Source of the DNA: Fomitopsis serialis
Lineage: Eukaryota > Basidiomycota > Agaricomycetes > Polyporales > Fomitopsidaceae
DNA length: 36,316 bases
Direction: 5' to 3'
NCBI RefSeq assembly: GCF_022376445.1
Contig: NW_025955352.1
Span: 1-36,316, forward strand
The notes beneath the pieces were generated by a model. It saw only the letters and a program-made list of their open reading frames with translations, was not told the origin of the DNA and searched no databases. Positions within the stretch are counted from its first letter, which is position 1. Every line of letters begins with the position of its first letter. The position numbers and the translations under genes were made by a program. Shown piece after piece: positions 1-10,214 of the stretch.

Positions 1-686
1 ACGCGTGTTGTTAGGGAGTGAGTGGATCCTTTCCTATTTTGTTCAAGTCATTCACCCTGGTTGGTTCAACTTGTTAGTGGCGGTCTTTTCTATGTTGTTG
101 TTTTCAGTATGTGCTACTCTCATCTACGCGGAGGAGATCTCCCGACGTAATCAACATCAGCTGCGGTGGCATTCACCGCTATCGGGTCACTTCAGCAGAA
201 GAGCTTTCCGGTAAGTCTATTAGGTTCATTGTGGTGCTATGTATATGATATTCGATCCGCCGGCGTCTACAGGTGATGTTGGCTGCCGCCTACTCCGAGT
301 GAGAAGTTGTATGACAAGTGACGGAAACACACTTACAGACTTATCGCTTCAGCCTCCTCCTCGCTGTCTCCTGCGTCGCCGTATCACGCCTCATGCTGAG
401 CATCCACTCGCTCGCCTCGCACCTCTCCATGGACCTCGACATGCTGCTCAGCACAGCAGAGCTGAGCCGCATACGCTGGAAAAGAGGCATGCATGACGGG
501 GAGCTCATCGTTGAGATCGACACTGTGGAGGGCGTCGAGCTCGACGGCTTGATGGGGTCGTCAGAAAATCTGCGCGCGCCTGCCGTTCACATGTCGACGG
601 TGGGCGCGTATGCAGATGCGTTTCCGCTGGAGCTTCGCCGTGATATATCAACGGCAGGTGCTTCTGCTCAATATGCGAAAAGGTAG
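1..686 (+). CDS. DUF6533-family multi-membrane protein, 3' part only (copy 1)
   Basis: This is the 3' end of a gene whose start lies outside the window. Exons are 1-17, 78-106, 161-210, 273-298 and 353-686, with stop TAG at 684-686. The splice sites follow GT-AG rules and the phases join cleanly. Exon lengths 29, 50 and 26 are identical to three consecutive exons of the gene at 2648-4462, and the peptides align: GGLFYVVVF with GGIFYIAVF, and LSTAELSRIRWKRGMHDGEL with LSSAELSRVRWKRGTHDGEL. It is therefore a tandem paralogue of that gene. The visible part holds the last hydrophobic segments and a polar, probably cytosolic tail. The family is common and expanded in Agaricomycetes; its function is unknown. 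Family membership rests on the neighbour, because the diagnostic N-terminal domain is not in the window. Confidence 0.75.
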
Positions 687-2647
687 TCTCTGGACCGCGG
701 TGAGTCACGGATTACCGAGTCATCACTGAGCAGGGGCTAAGACATACTGTTCTCGTCAACCGCAGGACCGCTTCTGATCAAAGGCAGACTCGATGACAGG
801 ATTTCGAACTTGAGCAAGTGGCTCACGTGTATACTTATGCAAGCACCGTCGGGACACGCGTGCTTGGCAGGTGGAGACTCGATACGACCGTTCTGTCTTC
901 ATGGTGAATGTAGTCAGGTTCGGGGACAACAAAGCTTGCTTGCCGTGAGGATAATGATAGGATTGTGTCCATCAGCATGGTAAGCTAGAAGTTTCAGTCA
1001 TCACTGACGATCTCGCACGTACGCTTGCGTGTTCCCTTGAAGATCATCAATATTTGACATCACAATCCAACGGGCGGAAATGCACTCGCGGTGAGTCCAG
1101 GATATCTGTATCACTCACCGGTACGCAAACAAATGATTGGTGATCAGACTATTCTTACACATCGGGCTTCCCATGTCTTCGCACTCATCGCAGCTCGTTC
1201 AACTCGCACGGTAAGTCGCATCGCTTCCGATCCATGGCTTCAACACGGACCCAACACACGATGCTCGAGCGGAACCCGATATTCAACCCAATACACTTGC
1301 CGGATCATCTTCAGATTGGCATACTGCACTCCACGGTAACATTACGCCTGCTGAGTTGTCACCGGGACTGATGAAGACTTCGTTGTTCCGCCGGGCGGAA
1401 CAGTCGAGCAAGTGCTTCTGGCGCACTGATCGGTAGTGGCTCAGCCCGCCGGTGCCCCGGTACGTACTGCTCATCGCATTCGAACCTTGAACTGTTCGCA
1501 GCCGTGTTACCCGGCAGTACTAGTCTCAAGTTCTCATATGTTATAGCCTGATGCGAGGGTGTTCAAGTTAGCTTAGTGGGGTGGCAACGTTGATTGTGCC
1601 CCCAGGCAATCCAAGCGGGATGGCAGGCACCCCCGTGCCTCCCTGGCTTACAGTTGCAATTCAGGTCCGTGATCGTGTTCTGATCGATATCGTGGCGTCA
1701 AACCTTACCGGAACCATTCATACCAAATGACCATGCCTTCTCGGACTCGACCGACCTCTTGTGGCGTCACCTCTCACCTCAGTGACCTAAGCAAGATCTG
1801 GGCATGGCGAATGGTATCCCAGGGTATCCCCCATCAAACGACATATCTCCAGAGAACGCTCGCAGCGCCGCATAAAACAACTATCCAACTTTGATCCAAC
1901 TTGTCTCCCTATTCTGCCTGATGACGAGCGGCACGCAACCGTACTACACAAGGGTTACGGGGCCCATTCCCCCAGCGGAACACTGCTGTGGAGAATCGTG
2001 TACAGCCAGGTAACGCGGGGAAGTGCGTTCCTAGGATTTCAGAAACGAAGTTTGCGGAGAGCGATAGATCGTACGTAGACTTGTGGTCCTGCGGCCCTGG
2101 ATATCTTGTTCCCCGGAGCTAACCATAAAGGGTGCTTGATCTTCAACGTTCCAACTCCGCTCCGCATCCCCAACGCATCCCGGAACGTTGATGTGTTCCA
2201 TCCATTCGTGAGTTTCAGTCACAAGCGGTGGATTATAGCTTACTCCCGTTTCTGTCCTGTCCAAGTCTGTCTAAGTGCACACTGCCCGTGTCGACTCGAA
2301 TGGCGCACTGGCAGTCTCACTCAGTATGAGTAAACCTATAGCCTACCTGCCGCGACTCGATCACAGGAAGTGGGTGGGAGACCCGGGGCCGATAAGTAGC
2401 AACACGCGCTAGTTCAGATCACTCGTACCGCGCGGTACGCGTTCACCGTGATGGCCTTGACAACCAATTGACAACAGCACTCCACCGACCGCCCATATTT
2501 TAAAGCATCGTCCCTGTTGCGGCTCTGATGTACGAGGATGCCTGATGGTGTTACAAGGTCAAAAGGATCACGCTAGGGTTCCGGCGGCGCGGGCATCACT
2601 TCGTTCCCCCTCTCCATGTTCAAGCCACGGACCCCTCTGCGTACGGA
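687..2647. other. Intergenic stretch between two DUF6533 paralogues
   Basis: I see no convincing gene in these nearly 2 kb. Open frames are under 85 codons and resemble no family I know. The stretch near 700-750 and the motif GTCATCACTGA near 997-1010 faintly resemble intron sequence of the downstream paralogue, so part of it could be a decayed third copy. That is weak. The last few hundred bases must contain the promoter of the gene starting at 2648. Confidence 0.4.
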
Positions 2648-4462
2648 ATGGTGAACGCCTCATCCGAGGCCGCTGAGTATGAGAAGCTGCTATCCTACAT
2701 CGTCGCCTCCCAGAGAATCGAATTCCTTGCCGTCGCAAGCTTCACGCTCCTCATGTATGACTTTTTCATCACTTTTGGCCAGGAAGTGAGTGCCCGCAAT
2801 TCGCCGCCGAATACGAGTCTGACGAGATACCTAATAGGTCAAGTATTACTGGACGGGACCATGGTCGCTGTCCCGCGTACTGTTTTTGTTGGTCAGTACC
2901 GTGGAAGCGGAAAGTTATAGCGGGCTTACACTGACTGGTGGCGTCGTATAGAACCGTTATCTATGCCCGGCCATATTGATGTGAGTTGTATCTGCGGCCT
3001 GTTCTCTCGTGGTGAAGAGAAACTGACTTCGCCATCAGGGTTGGACTAGTCAGTAAGTCTGTTATGGCGAGCGATTCAACGTGCGCCTCACTCATGTGAA
3101 TTTACACCCGCAGCCATTTCCGGAGTTGATCTGCCGTACTCCGTGAGTGTCGCATAGTGCCAGTGGAACAGTGCGTGCTTTGCGGTGTTGCTGACCTTTG
3201 TGCTTCAGTAGTAAGCAAACGATCTCATCTCGACGGCGGAGAACCGCTGAGGGTTGACCTTTGAAGCTGCGAAGCGGCCATACGGGCCATGTTCGTGATG
3301 GACTATGTAGCCCTGAGTGTCATTCAAGGTCAGTGCCTTTACCAGTCAACATCTGCATTTCAGCGAACCTTGTCACCTACAGGCATCATCGTTCTGAGGA
3401 TCTGGTATATGTTTTCGGAGAGACGCATCGCACGTATCTGCGTTGTCTGCGCCTACGTCACAGCGATCGCTGCCACCGCAACAGAAATCGGAGTGCTCTT
3501 CCCCAGCATCGTCCCGCAGGAGTCCAACATCCTAGGGCTCACCTCTGACCACTGTGCAGCGCCACCTGTGGGCAAGGTCTGGAGAATATACCTACCTAAC
3601 CTTATACTCCACACGATTCTCTTCGCCGCGACGACATGGCCGGTCATCCAACAATGGGGTTCTACCTCGCCCTTGATGTTTCGCCTTGTCAGAGAGTGAG
3701 CAGACCGTATGCCTTCTGAAATGTCCCTGACTGACTAACCATCGTGGGTCCAACTCAGTGGAGGCATTTTCTACATTGCCGTGTTCGGTGAGTCGGATTG
3801 CACCGTGCTCGTAAGCCTCATCACTGACAATTCTTGTGTGTTCAGCCGCCTCAGCCTTCACGACTATTGGTTCCCTCCGGCCGAATGACCCTACTGTACG
3901 TACTCTCCTGATTCGTGTGCATTAGTGTCTCCAGCTGACTCTCTTCAGATCATCCTTCCTGCCGTATTCTCAAAGTAAGTAACATATCGACTCACACCAG
4001 CACTGCCTGATGAAACGCCCTTCCAGCTTCCTCGTGGCCGTCTCCTCCGTCTCCGTCTCCCACCTGATGTTCAGCATCCGCTCGCTCGCCGCCGCGCTCT
4101 CCATGGACTCCCTCACGCTCCTCAGCAGCGCGGAGCTCAGCCGCGTCCGCTGGAAGCGCGGCACGCACGACGGCGAGCTCATCGTCGAGATCGACACCGT
4201 CGAGCCCGAGCTCGAGATGGGCGACCTCTACAACCCGCCGCAGCTCCCGCGCTCGCCGCGGCTGTACGCGACCAGGGTCGGCGTGTACAACGACGAGCTG
4301 CTGCCGGGCTTCCATAAGCTCGGCCCGGACAAGACCAGGAGGAACAGGGCATCGAGGGGGAGGACACTTTCTGTGCCGGGTGCGTGTACTCGACATCTCG
4401 TGTTCTTCATCAGGTTTTTGAGGCGATCTACCACAGCTTCTCAACGTGTCTCGCAGCGATGA
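2648..4462 (+). CDS. DUF6533-family seven-helix-type membrane protein (copy 2)
   Basis: The start is the ATG at 2648. The first ~75 residues match the DUF6533 pattern: a hydrophobic helix (FLAVASFTLLMYDFFITFG), then VKYYWTGPWSLSRVLFLLNRYL. Exons I can support are 2648-2785, 2838-2891, 2952-2980, 3039-3052, 3114 to about 3135, 3267-3328, 3383-3695, 3759-3787, 3846-3895, 3949-3974 and 4027-4462. The joint between 3114 and 3328 is uncertain: the obvious donor at 3143 does not stay in frame, and a donor near 3136 does. Several hydrophobic helices follow, with the conserved block LSSAELSRVRWKRGTHDGEL before a polar C-terminal tail. A late intron (about 4380-4457) could shorten the tail. Predicted plasma-membrane protein of unknown function, tandem to the partial gene at the window start. 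Confidence 0.8.
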
Positions 4463-4670
4463 CCACTTGTACGATATTGTTCGGCCGCATTGGGTGGAGA
4501 CGCGTGTGTAATCAGCGTGTTCCAAAGGACTGGGAGGACGGCGGCATGTAAAACAGTTATAACACTATGATACACATACGATACAACGCATAGCAGCGTA
4601 TGGTTGGCAACAAGATGACCTCGCATACAATAAGCGGTAGGTAAAACACGAAGGGCGCGCGATCGGCCGT

Positions 4671-5816
4671 TCACTTCCTCGCGAACGTAATCTGCAGACA
4701 CGTCGTGAGATAGAACAGCGCGTGGAACCGACGAGCGGCGCACCTTGATTTTGTTCTCGCCGTCGAGCTTGTAATTGTGCAGCGCGTCCTTCGCCATCGT
4801 CGCGCTGCCTTCGTCCATGTACTCCACGAAGGCGATGTCCTTCTTCGTTGGGATGAGACGCACTTCGTGCAGGTTCGGGTATCTGTGCCCGGCGCGTCAG
4901 TCGATGTTAGCTACTCACATGGTACCGTGGATACGCACTGTGAGAAGAGAGCCATGAGCTGGTCCTTGGTGACGCTCTCGGGCAGGTTCTGCAGGAAGAG
5001 AATCTTGTTTGGTGGCAGGTACTCGTCCGGCATCTGGACGTTTGGCCGCTTGGACACAGGAACGGCACCCGTTCCGTCGACTGTACGATGTCAGACCGGG
5101 AGACCACGAGCGAAACGCGCATATACACACCCTCCATAGCGAGTTTGCGTGCCTTGTACTTCCGCTTCAAGGGGTTGGTGTACCGAGTGGCCTCTGCATC
5201 AAAATGGTCTCAGCAAACGTCGACGACCTGAGGACTCGTACGCACTCTTCTGCTCCAGCCTCCGCTTCTTGTGTTCCTCGAAGCGTGCAGCATCTGTTCT
5301 CTTCACCACAGCATCCGATCGTGTCCTCGCGAATGATATTTGCTACCGAGGGCTCAGCACAAGCCTCCTCAGGCACGATAAAAAGCACTCACCATCGGTT
5401 TTGAGTACAACGGGAAGCCGCGCACCTCCTTTAACGCCTTCTGCGCGATCTCCGCCGACTCGAATGATACGAACGCCTGCCCGCGCATGCGCAGGTTGCT
5501 ATGCGCCACTACGTCCAGAACCTCTCCGTACGCCTTGAAGAGGCCGCGCAGGGACGCCTTGAGAACTGTCGCGCATATAGTCAGCACCCTGGCAGTGTGG
5601 GCTACTACTGGTGGAGAGCGTACCGGGCACCTTGATCTTCTCGTTGAGGTTTTGGATGTACAGCGTCTCCGAGATGAACTCCGGCTCTGCTGAGGGTGCG
5701 GGGGCAGCGGGGTCTTCAGTAGGCGGGACGGCAATGGTGCCCGGGACGGGCGCGGGGGCGGCGATGAGGCCCTGCATGGCGTCGGGGGCTACTGGAGGTG
5801 CTGCGATGTCGGCCAT
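4671..5816 (-). CDS. U1A/U2B''-like spliceosomal RNA-binding protein (two RRMs)
   Basis: Seven exons in coding order: 5816-5624, 5565-5393, 5342-5246, 5193-5131, 5080-4939, 4882-4744, 4691-4671. They sum to 828 bases, 275 residues, all GT-AG and in phase. RRM1 (about 50-128) has RNP2 LYIQNL, then NEKIK typical of U1A/U2B'', and RNP1 RGQAFVSF at 92-99, followed by GFPLYSKPMQISFAR. A basic linker (about 135-175) leads to RRM2 (about 200-274) with ILFLQNLPE and DIAFVEY, ending KITFARK. This order and length match U1A/SNF, which binds stem-loops of U1 or U2 snRNA in the nucleus. The N-terminal ~45 residues are Ala/Pro-rich. Fungi often have one protein for both roles, so I do not choose between U1A and U2B''. 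The last exon is only 21 bases. Confidence 0.93.
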
Positions 5817-6713
5817 GATGGGTTGACTGTCGTCGCAGGCTTGGGTTGTAACAGTGGTGGCTTGAGGGAGCGATGGTGTACGCCGAAGAGACTGGAACCT
5901 TATCCGTGAGCCGTGAGCCTGATTAGGCAATTTACGACAACCGGCCGACTCGTTCGGGGACTGGTCTCTGATGATGCCCCGAAACGGCAGTCCGGAGACC
6001 AATACGACACCGCGGCCAATGATTCTGTACTTACCGACAACTTACCGACCAGGAGTCGACTGGCTGATAATACTACGATGTTCCCTAAGCACTGCACGCC
6101 AAGGATAGCTATTGCTCGGTTTCGATAAACGCATCCAGCATCTGTATGTGATCATTGACATCTGCAACAGCTGTGCTACATGGCAGTTACACCCCGGTTC
6201 CCAGGCCGTAAGTAAACTGTCAAGATGAGTTCGTGGCAGTCCAGGGCCCACCGATGTCCACATTTGACACAGGGTCTACGATGACCATCCGTCTATTATG
6301 CTTTGTGAAGACGCCTGCCTGAGCTCTACATGCTATGATCATCGCGTCGAAGATTGAGTCAAAACAGCCTGAACCTAGTAGGTAGCATCCGACTCACGGT
6401 CTTGCGCGTCCTGGATTCACCACAGCATGTCACTGAGTATATACACAACTTGGATGCAGGTTGCCATAGGTTTGGATTAATCCGTGTGGACACTGCCGCC
6501 CCCGTTACACTCAGTTCAGAATGGAACGACGAGACCGAAACAAACGTGGCATTCCATAGGTGTCGCAGGCTAAGTAGGAGACGTAGGGTTCGCAGTTGAT
6601 CTGCGGCCCGTACAGTACACAGGTATTACGGGTGGACACTATGGTACAATGTATATGAGTGAGTGGACAGCATCATCATGAAGCAAAAGGGCGAAAGAAC
6701 GCAGACCAGAAAC
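5817..6713. other. Intergenic region upstream of the U1A-like gene
   Basis: About 0.9 kb without a recognisable gene. It lies between the start of the U1A-like gene (-) and the 3' end of the LysM gene (-), so it should contain the U1A-like promoter next to 5816 and the LysM 3' UTR next to 6714. I found no TATA box that I would defend. Small open frames (for example 6354-6599 +) look random in composition. Confidence 0.4.
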
Positions 6714-7498
6714 CTAGTCTGCATTCTGGGGCGTGGGTAAGCAAACGTTTTGACCAGGCATTAAACTGTTACAATCCACGGTGGGATTCAAGTTGAGGAA
6801 CTCCTCCAGCGTGCTGTTACGCGCCTGCGACAGCTTCCAGCAGGTGTCGCCCGCCTTGACGTTAACGGGCTCGCTCTCGTTGGGGCAGAGCGCGGAGTTG
6901 GGTGGGGGAGGGTCGGAGCTCGTGCTGTAGAACGCGAGCCGGATTACAAGGAGCAACGCGACGGCGACGAGGAGGAAGAACGGGAACAGCATGCGATACG
7001 CATGCCTGTTACCGCTGGACATGAAATGGGGGGACTGGTTCTGAACGATTGTGTGAATAACGGGACACTCCAACGCCGATCGAGTGGTCGCTTACCGCAT
7101 CGCTCGCTAGCGGCTTGTAGCCGTCTGCCCGAGTCGGGGCTGCCTCCAAGTCTTCGTCACTGGCATGTCCGTCGTCGTCTAGCGCAATGGGCGCACTGGA
7201 GACTATTCTCGGGAGGCATTAGCACGGCGACTCCGCAAGGCAAGCATGACGAGGATATTTCCGGGTACCAGGAGGGTAATACACACCTTGTGTAAGCTCT
7301 CCGTAGTCCGCGCCTGCTGGGCCCTCCCAGAGCGTTCCATCTGCGTCTCGGTAATAATATTTGCTCGTGTCAGAGTCGTATCCTACCCGCTTCATGCCCT
7401 CGGGCAAGCGGTACTCGTCCTACGGCGAATCAGACTCGGTCCCACCACGGGTGAGTGGTCTGGCGCCTCACCTCGTCATACTGCGTCCAACGGCCCAT
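6714..7498 (-). CDS. Membrane-anchored LysM domain protein
   Basis: Four exons: 7498-7472, 7419-7287, 7202-7096, 7040-6714; 594 bases, 197 residues. The start at 7498 gives MGRWTQYDEDEYRLPEGM, which runs on in phase across a 52-base intron. Residues 1-89 are hydrophilic, with YDSDTSKYYYRDADGTLWEG and an acidic stretch. One membrane helix lies at about 106-125 (FPFFLLVAVALLLVIRLAF). The LysM domain follows at about 148-192 (VKAGDTCWKLSQARNSTLEE to GQNVC) with several cysteines. There is no N-terminal signal peptide, so the layout suggests a type II protein with LysM outside. LysM domains bind chitin or related glycans; binding by this protein is inferred. It differs from soluble LysM effectors by the anchor and cytosolic head. 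Its promoter is shared with the divergent malic enzyme gene. Confidence 0.85.
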
Positions 7499-7846
7499 TA
7501 CGGTGAGGAGGTACGGCAGGAAGGAAATGGATGTGCGATATGAAGTACCTTTGACGCTCCCAGACCGCAGGCGAGGTCTTTTGTAGGTGGGAACGCGGTG
7601 AGGAGTAGAGCCTGGAGAGTCTGACGCTGCACAGCAGCGGCTGTTCCAGGCTCGCCTGGAGACCGGCCGGAGACCGCGACGGTCTCCCCGGCGTTCGTGG
7701 ACATGACGGTGGCTCCGGCGCGCATCATGGCTCCTGGCACATTCAATGGCAATGCCTGTCCTCGACATGCGTATATATACACAACACCACGATGACTTCA
7801 TTCGACCCATCACCGCTCTCTTTCCCTCTCGTCGCTGTCCTGCACG
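7499..7846. promoter_or_regulatory. Divergent promoter region, LysM gene / malic enzyme 1
   Basis: These 348 bases separate two start codons on opposite strands, so both promoters and both 5' UTRs must fit here. The only clear core element is the TATA-like run before the malic enzyme. No frame continues either gene into this interval. I see no repeated motif pair that would show a specific regulator. Confidence 0.6.
7771..7780 (+). promoter_or_regulatory. TATA-like box of malic enzyme 1
   Basis: GTATATATAC lies about 70 bases before the malic enzyme ATG at 7847, a usual distance for a fungal TATA element with a short 5' UTR. It is the only such run in the divergent promoter. Confidence 0.5.
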
Positions 7847-9990
7847 ATGTCGACGCCGGCAGCCCGTGCTCTCCGCGTCGCCCTCCGCGGCGAGAGCATC
7901 CTCACAAGTCCGCGCTTCAACAAGGGCACCGCGTTCACCACCCGTGAGCGCACGGCGTTTGGCCTGACAGGCCGCGAGCCCTGGCGTATCAACACGCTCG
8001 AGGAACAGTGTCAACGCGCATACGACCAGCTCAGCACTAGAGACACCCCCATCCGCAAGAACACGTTCCTCCAGAGTCTCAAGGACCAGAACTGGGTTCT
8101 GTACTACGGACTCATTGGCAGGCACCTGAAGGAGCTTATTCCGATCATATACACCCCGACGCAGGTGAGTATATGCGGACCGTAATTAAGGGTACTTGCT
8201 GGACAACGTCTATATAGGCCGATGCAATCGCAAACTACTCGCACCTGTTCCGGAGAAGCGAGGGCATGTTTCTGACGTTCCCTAACCAAGACACCATGGA
8301 AGAGGACTTCCTCGAGCAGACGAAGGGGCGCGACTTACAACTCTTCGTTTGTTCGGATGCGGAAGCCATCCTGGGTATCGGCGACCAGGGCGTTGGTGTG
8401 CGTACATGGTCATTTTGCGGCGACATGCAGGCTAACGGCTGAGTGCAGGGCATTGGTGTAAGTCGCGTGGCACACATAGTGTGCAGAAGCATTCCAACAT
8501 TTGTTTAGATTACCACCGCGAAATCGGCGATCTACACGTACGCTGTCGACGATGTCTCAGAGATCCAGATCGTTGACTCTGTTGCAGGCTTCTAGCTGGA
8601 ATCGACCCTGCGAAGGCACTCAGCGTCACACTTGATGTCGGCACAGACAACGAGGGGTTGCTGAAAGACGATCTCTACGTTGTACGTCGATACACCGATT
8701 TCATCCAGTGCACGCTCACTCACCGCCAATTCAGGGCTGGCCTAACAACCGCGTGCGCGGAAAAGCATACGACGACTTTATTGACAAGTTCGTGCAGCTC
8801 ATCCGCAAATACCATCCACACAGTCTCCTCCACTTTGAAGACTTTGGTGTGAACAACGCGAAGCGTCTCCTGGACTTGTACCGCGACAAGCATTCCGTAT
8901 TCAACGATGACATGTATGGAATGTCTGGCTCGTACAGTTATCCACTGTTGACGCGGGCACCTACAGTCAGGGTACTGGCGCTGTCACGCTCGCCGCCCTG
9001 ATGGCCGCCATCGGCGTGACCAAGTCCAAGCTCTCTGAGCAGCGCATCCTCGTCTACGGTGCCGGCACCGCGGGGCTCGGGATCACCCGCCAGCTGCGCG
9101 ACGCGATGGTGCAAATCGACGGGCTCTCCGAGGCTGACGCGAACAAACAGTTCTTCCTCCTCGACCGGTACGGCCTCGTCAAAGAGTCGCTCGGGCCCAA
9201 GGTCCGCGGGGACCTCTGCGAGTACGTGCGCCCCGACGCGGAGTGGGAGGGCGTGCCCACGAACGACAAGGGCGAGGTCGAGCTCCTCAACGTCGTCCGG
9301 CACGTCAAGCCGACGGTCATCGTCGGGTGCTCGACGCGCGGAGGGGCGTTCACGGAGGACGTCATCAGGGAGATGGCGAAGGGCACGGACCGCCCGATCA
9401 TCTTCCCGCTGTCGAACCCGAGTCGTCTGGCGGAGGTCGACCCGACGGACGCGAATGTGTGGACGGACGGTAAGGCGTTGATGGCGAGTGGCAGCCCGTT
9501 CCCGCCCTGCCACAACCCGCGGGGCGGCAAGGACTACATGTGAGTGCAGACACTGAGCAGATGTCCCGCGGCCGTGCTGACATCCGCCCGATAGCGTCGC
9601 AGAGTGTAACAGTGCGTATCCCAGCTGGCCAGACACATGGAATGCATACTGACACCCGCTACAGATGCCCTCATCTACCCCGGCCTCGGATACGGCGCGA
9701 TGATCACCCAGGCCCGCTCGCTCAGCGACTCCATGATCATCGCCGGAGCAAGGCGGCTCGCCTCGCTCTCGCCCGCCCTCTCTGACCCTGACAACGCGCT
9801 CCTGCCGGACTTCACGGACGCGCGCGAGGTGAATACCCAGGTTGCGGTCGCGGTCGCGGAGCAGGCGATCGAGGAGGGCCTCGCGGACGTCCCGTGGAAG
9901 AAGAACGAGGTGCACGAGCGGATCGTCTCGGGCATGTGGCAACCAGTATATGCGGACTTCGAGTACGACCCGAATGGGCTGAAAGCATGA
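7847..9990 (+). CDS. Malic enzyme (malate dehydrogenase, decarboxylating), paralogue 1
   Basis: Nine exons: 7847-8164, 8218-8397, 8449-8457, 8509-8537, 8588-8681, 8735-8913, 8967-9539, 9595-9611, 9665-9990; 1725 bases, 574 residues, in phase. It oxidatively decarboxylates malate to pyruvate with NAD(P)+. Visible marks are IIYTPT with the catalytic Tyr at about 102, [12 protein letters not shown] followed by a Lys at about 174 in TAKSAIYT, metal ligands in HFEDFG (about 245-246) and FNDDIQGT (about 269), and the nucleotide-binding GAGTAG at about 301-306. The block [17 protein letters not shown] is typical of the NAD-type group, but cofactor choice cannot be settled here. Exon 3 encodes only Gly-Ile-Gly. 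No strong mitochondrial presequence is seen. A paralogue lies inverted at 19817-22235. Confidence 0.96.
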
Positions 9991-10214
9991 AAACAAGAAT
10001 AGATCTTGCTGGAGATGCTGTCTGGATTAAGTTGACGGATTGGAACTAGATGTGCCAAAGGATATTCCAACTGTACCATTCTGGATGTGGTCGTGTTATA
10101 TATAGTACAATCCGTTGCGGGAAACGATACACCAAACTACTGCGAAAACACACAACACGTCTAGTAGCACTGCAAGTATACTTTTCACCTCCTACACCTT
10201 CGCACACAGAACAT

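Noticed and set aside
4692..4743. A longer C-terminus for the U1A-like protein reading through 4743
   Set aside because: The read-through protein has a random tail. A GT-AG intron at 4692-4743 instead gives the conserved ending ITFARK and a normal RRM end.
8588..8620. An apparent in-frame stop in malic enzyme 1 after the TAKSAIYT block
   Set aside because: A GT-AG intron (8538-8587) removes it and the joined frame reads TLLAGIDPAK as in paralogue 2, so the gene is intact.
8938..9996. A 352-codon open frame on the minus strand opposite malic enzyme 1
   Set aside because: It is the reverse of a GC-rich coding exon, its protein is Arg/His/Asp-rich without any family pattern, and the + strand gene is certain.
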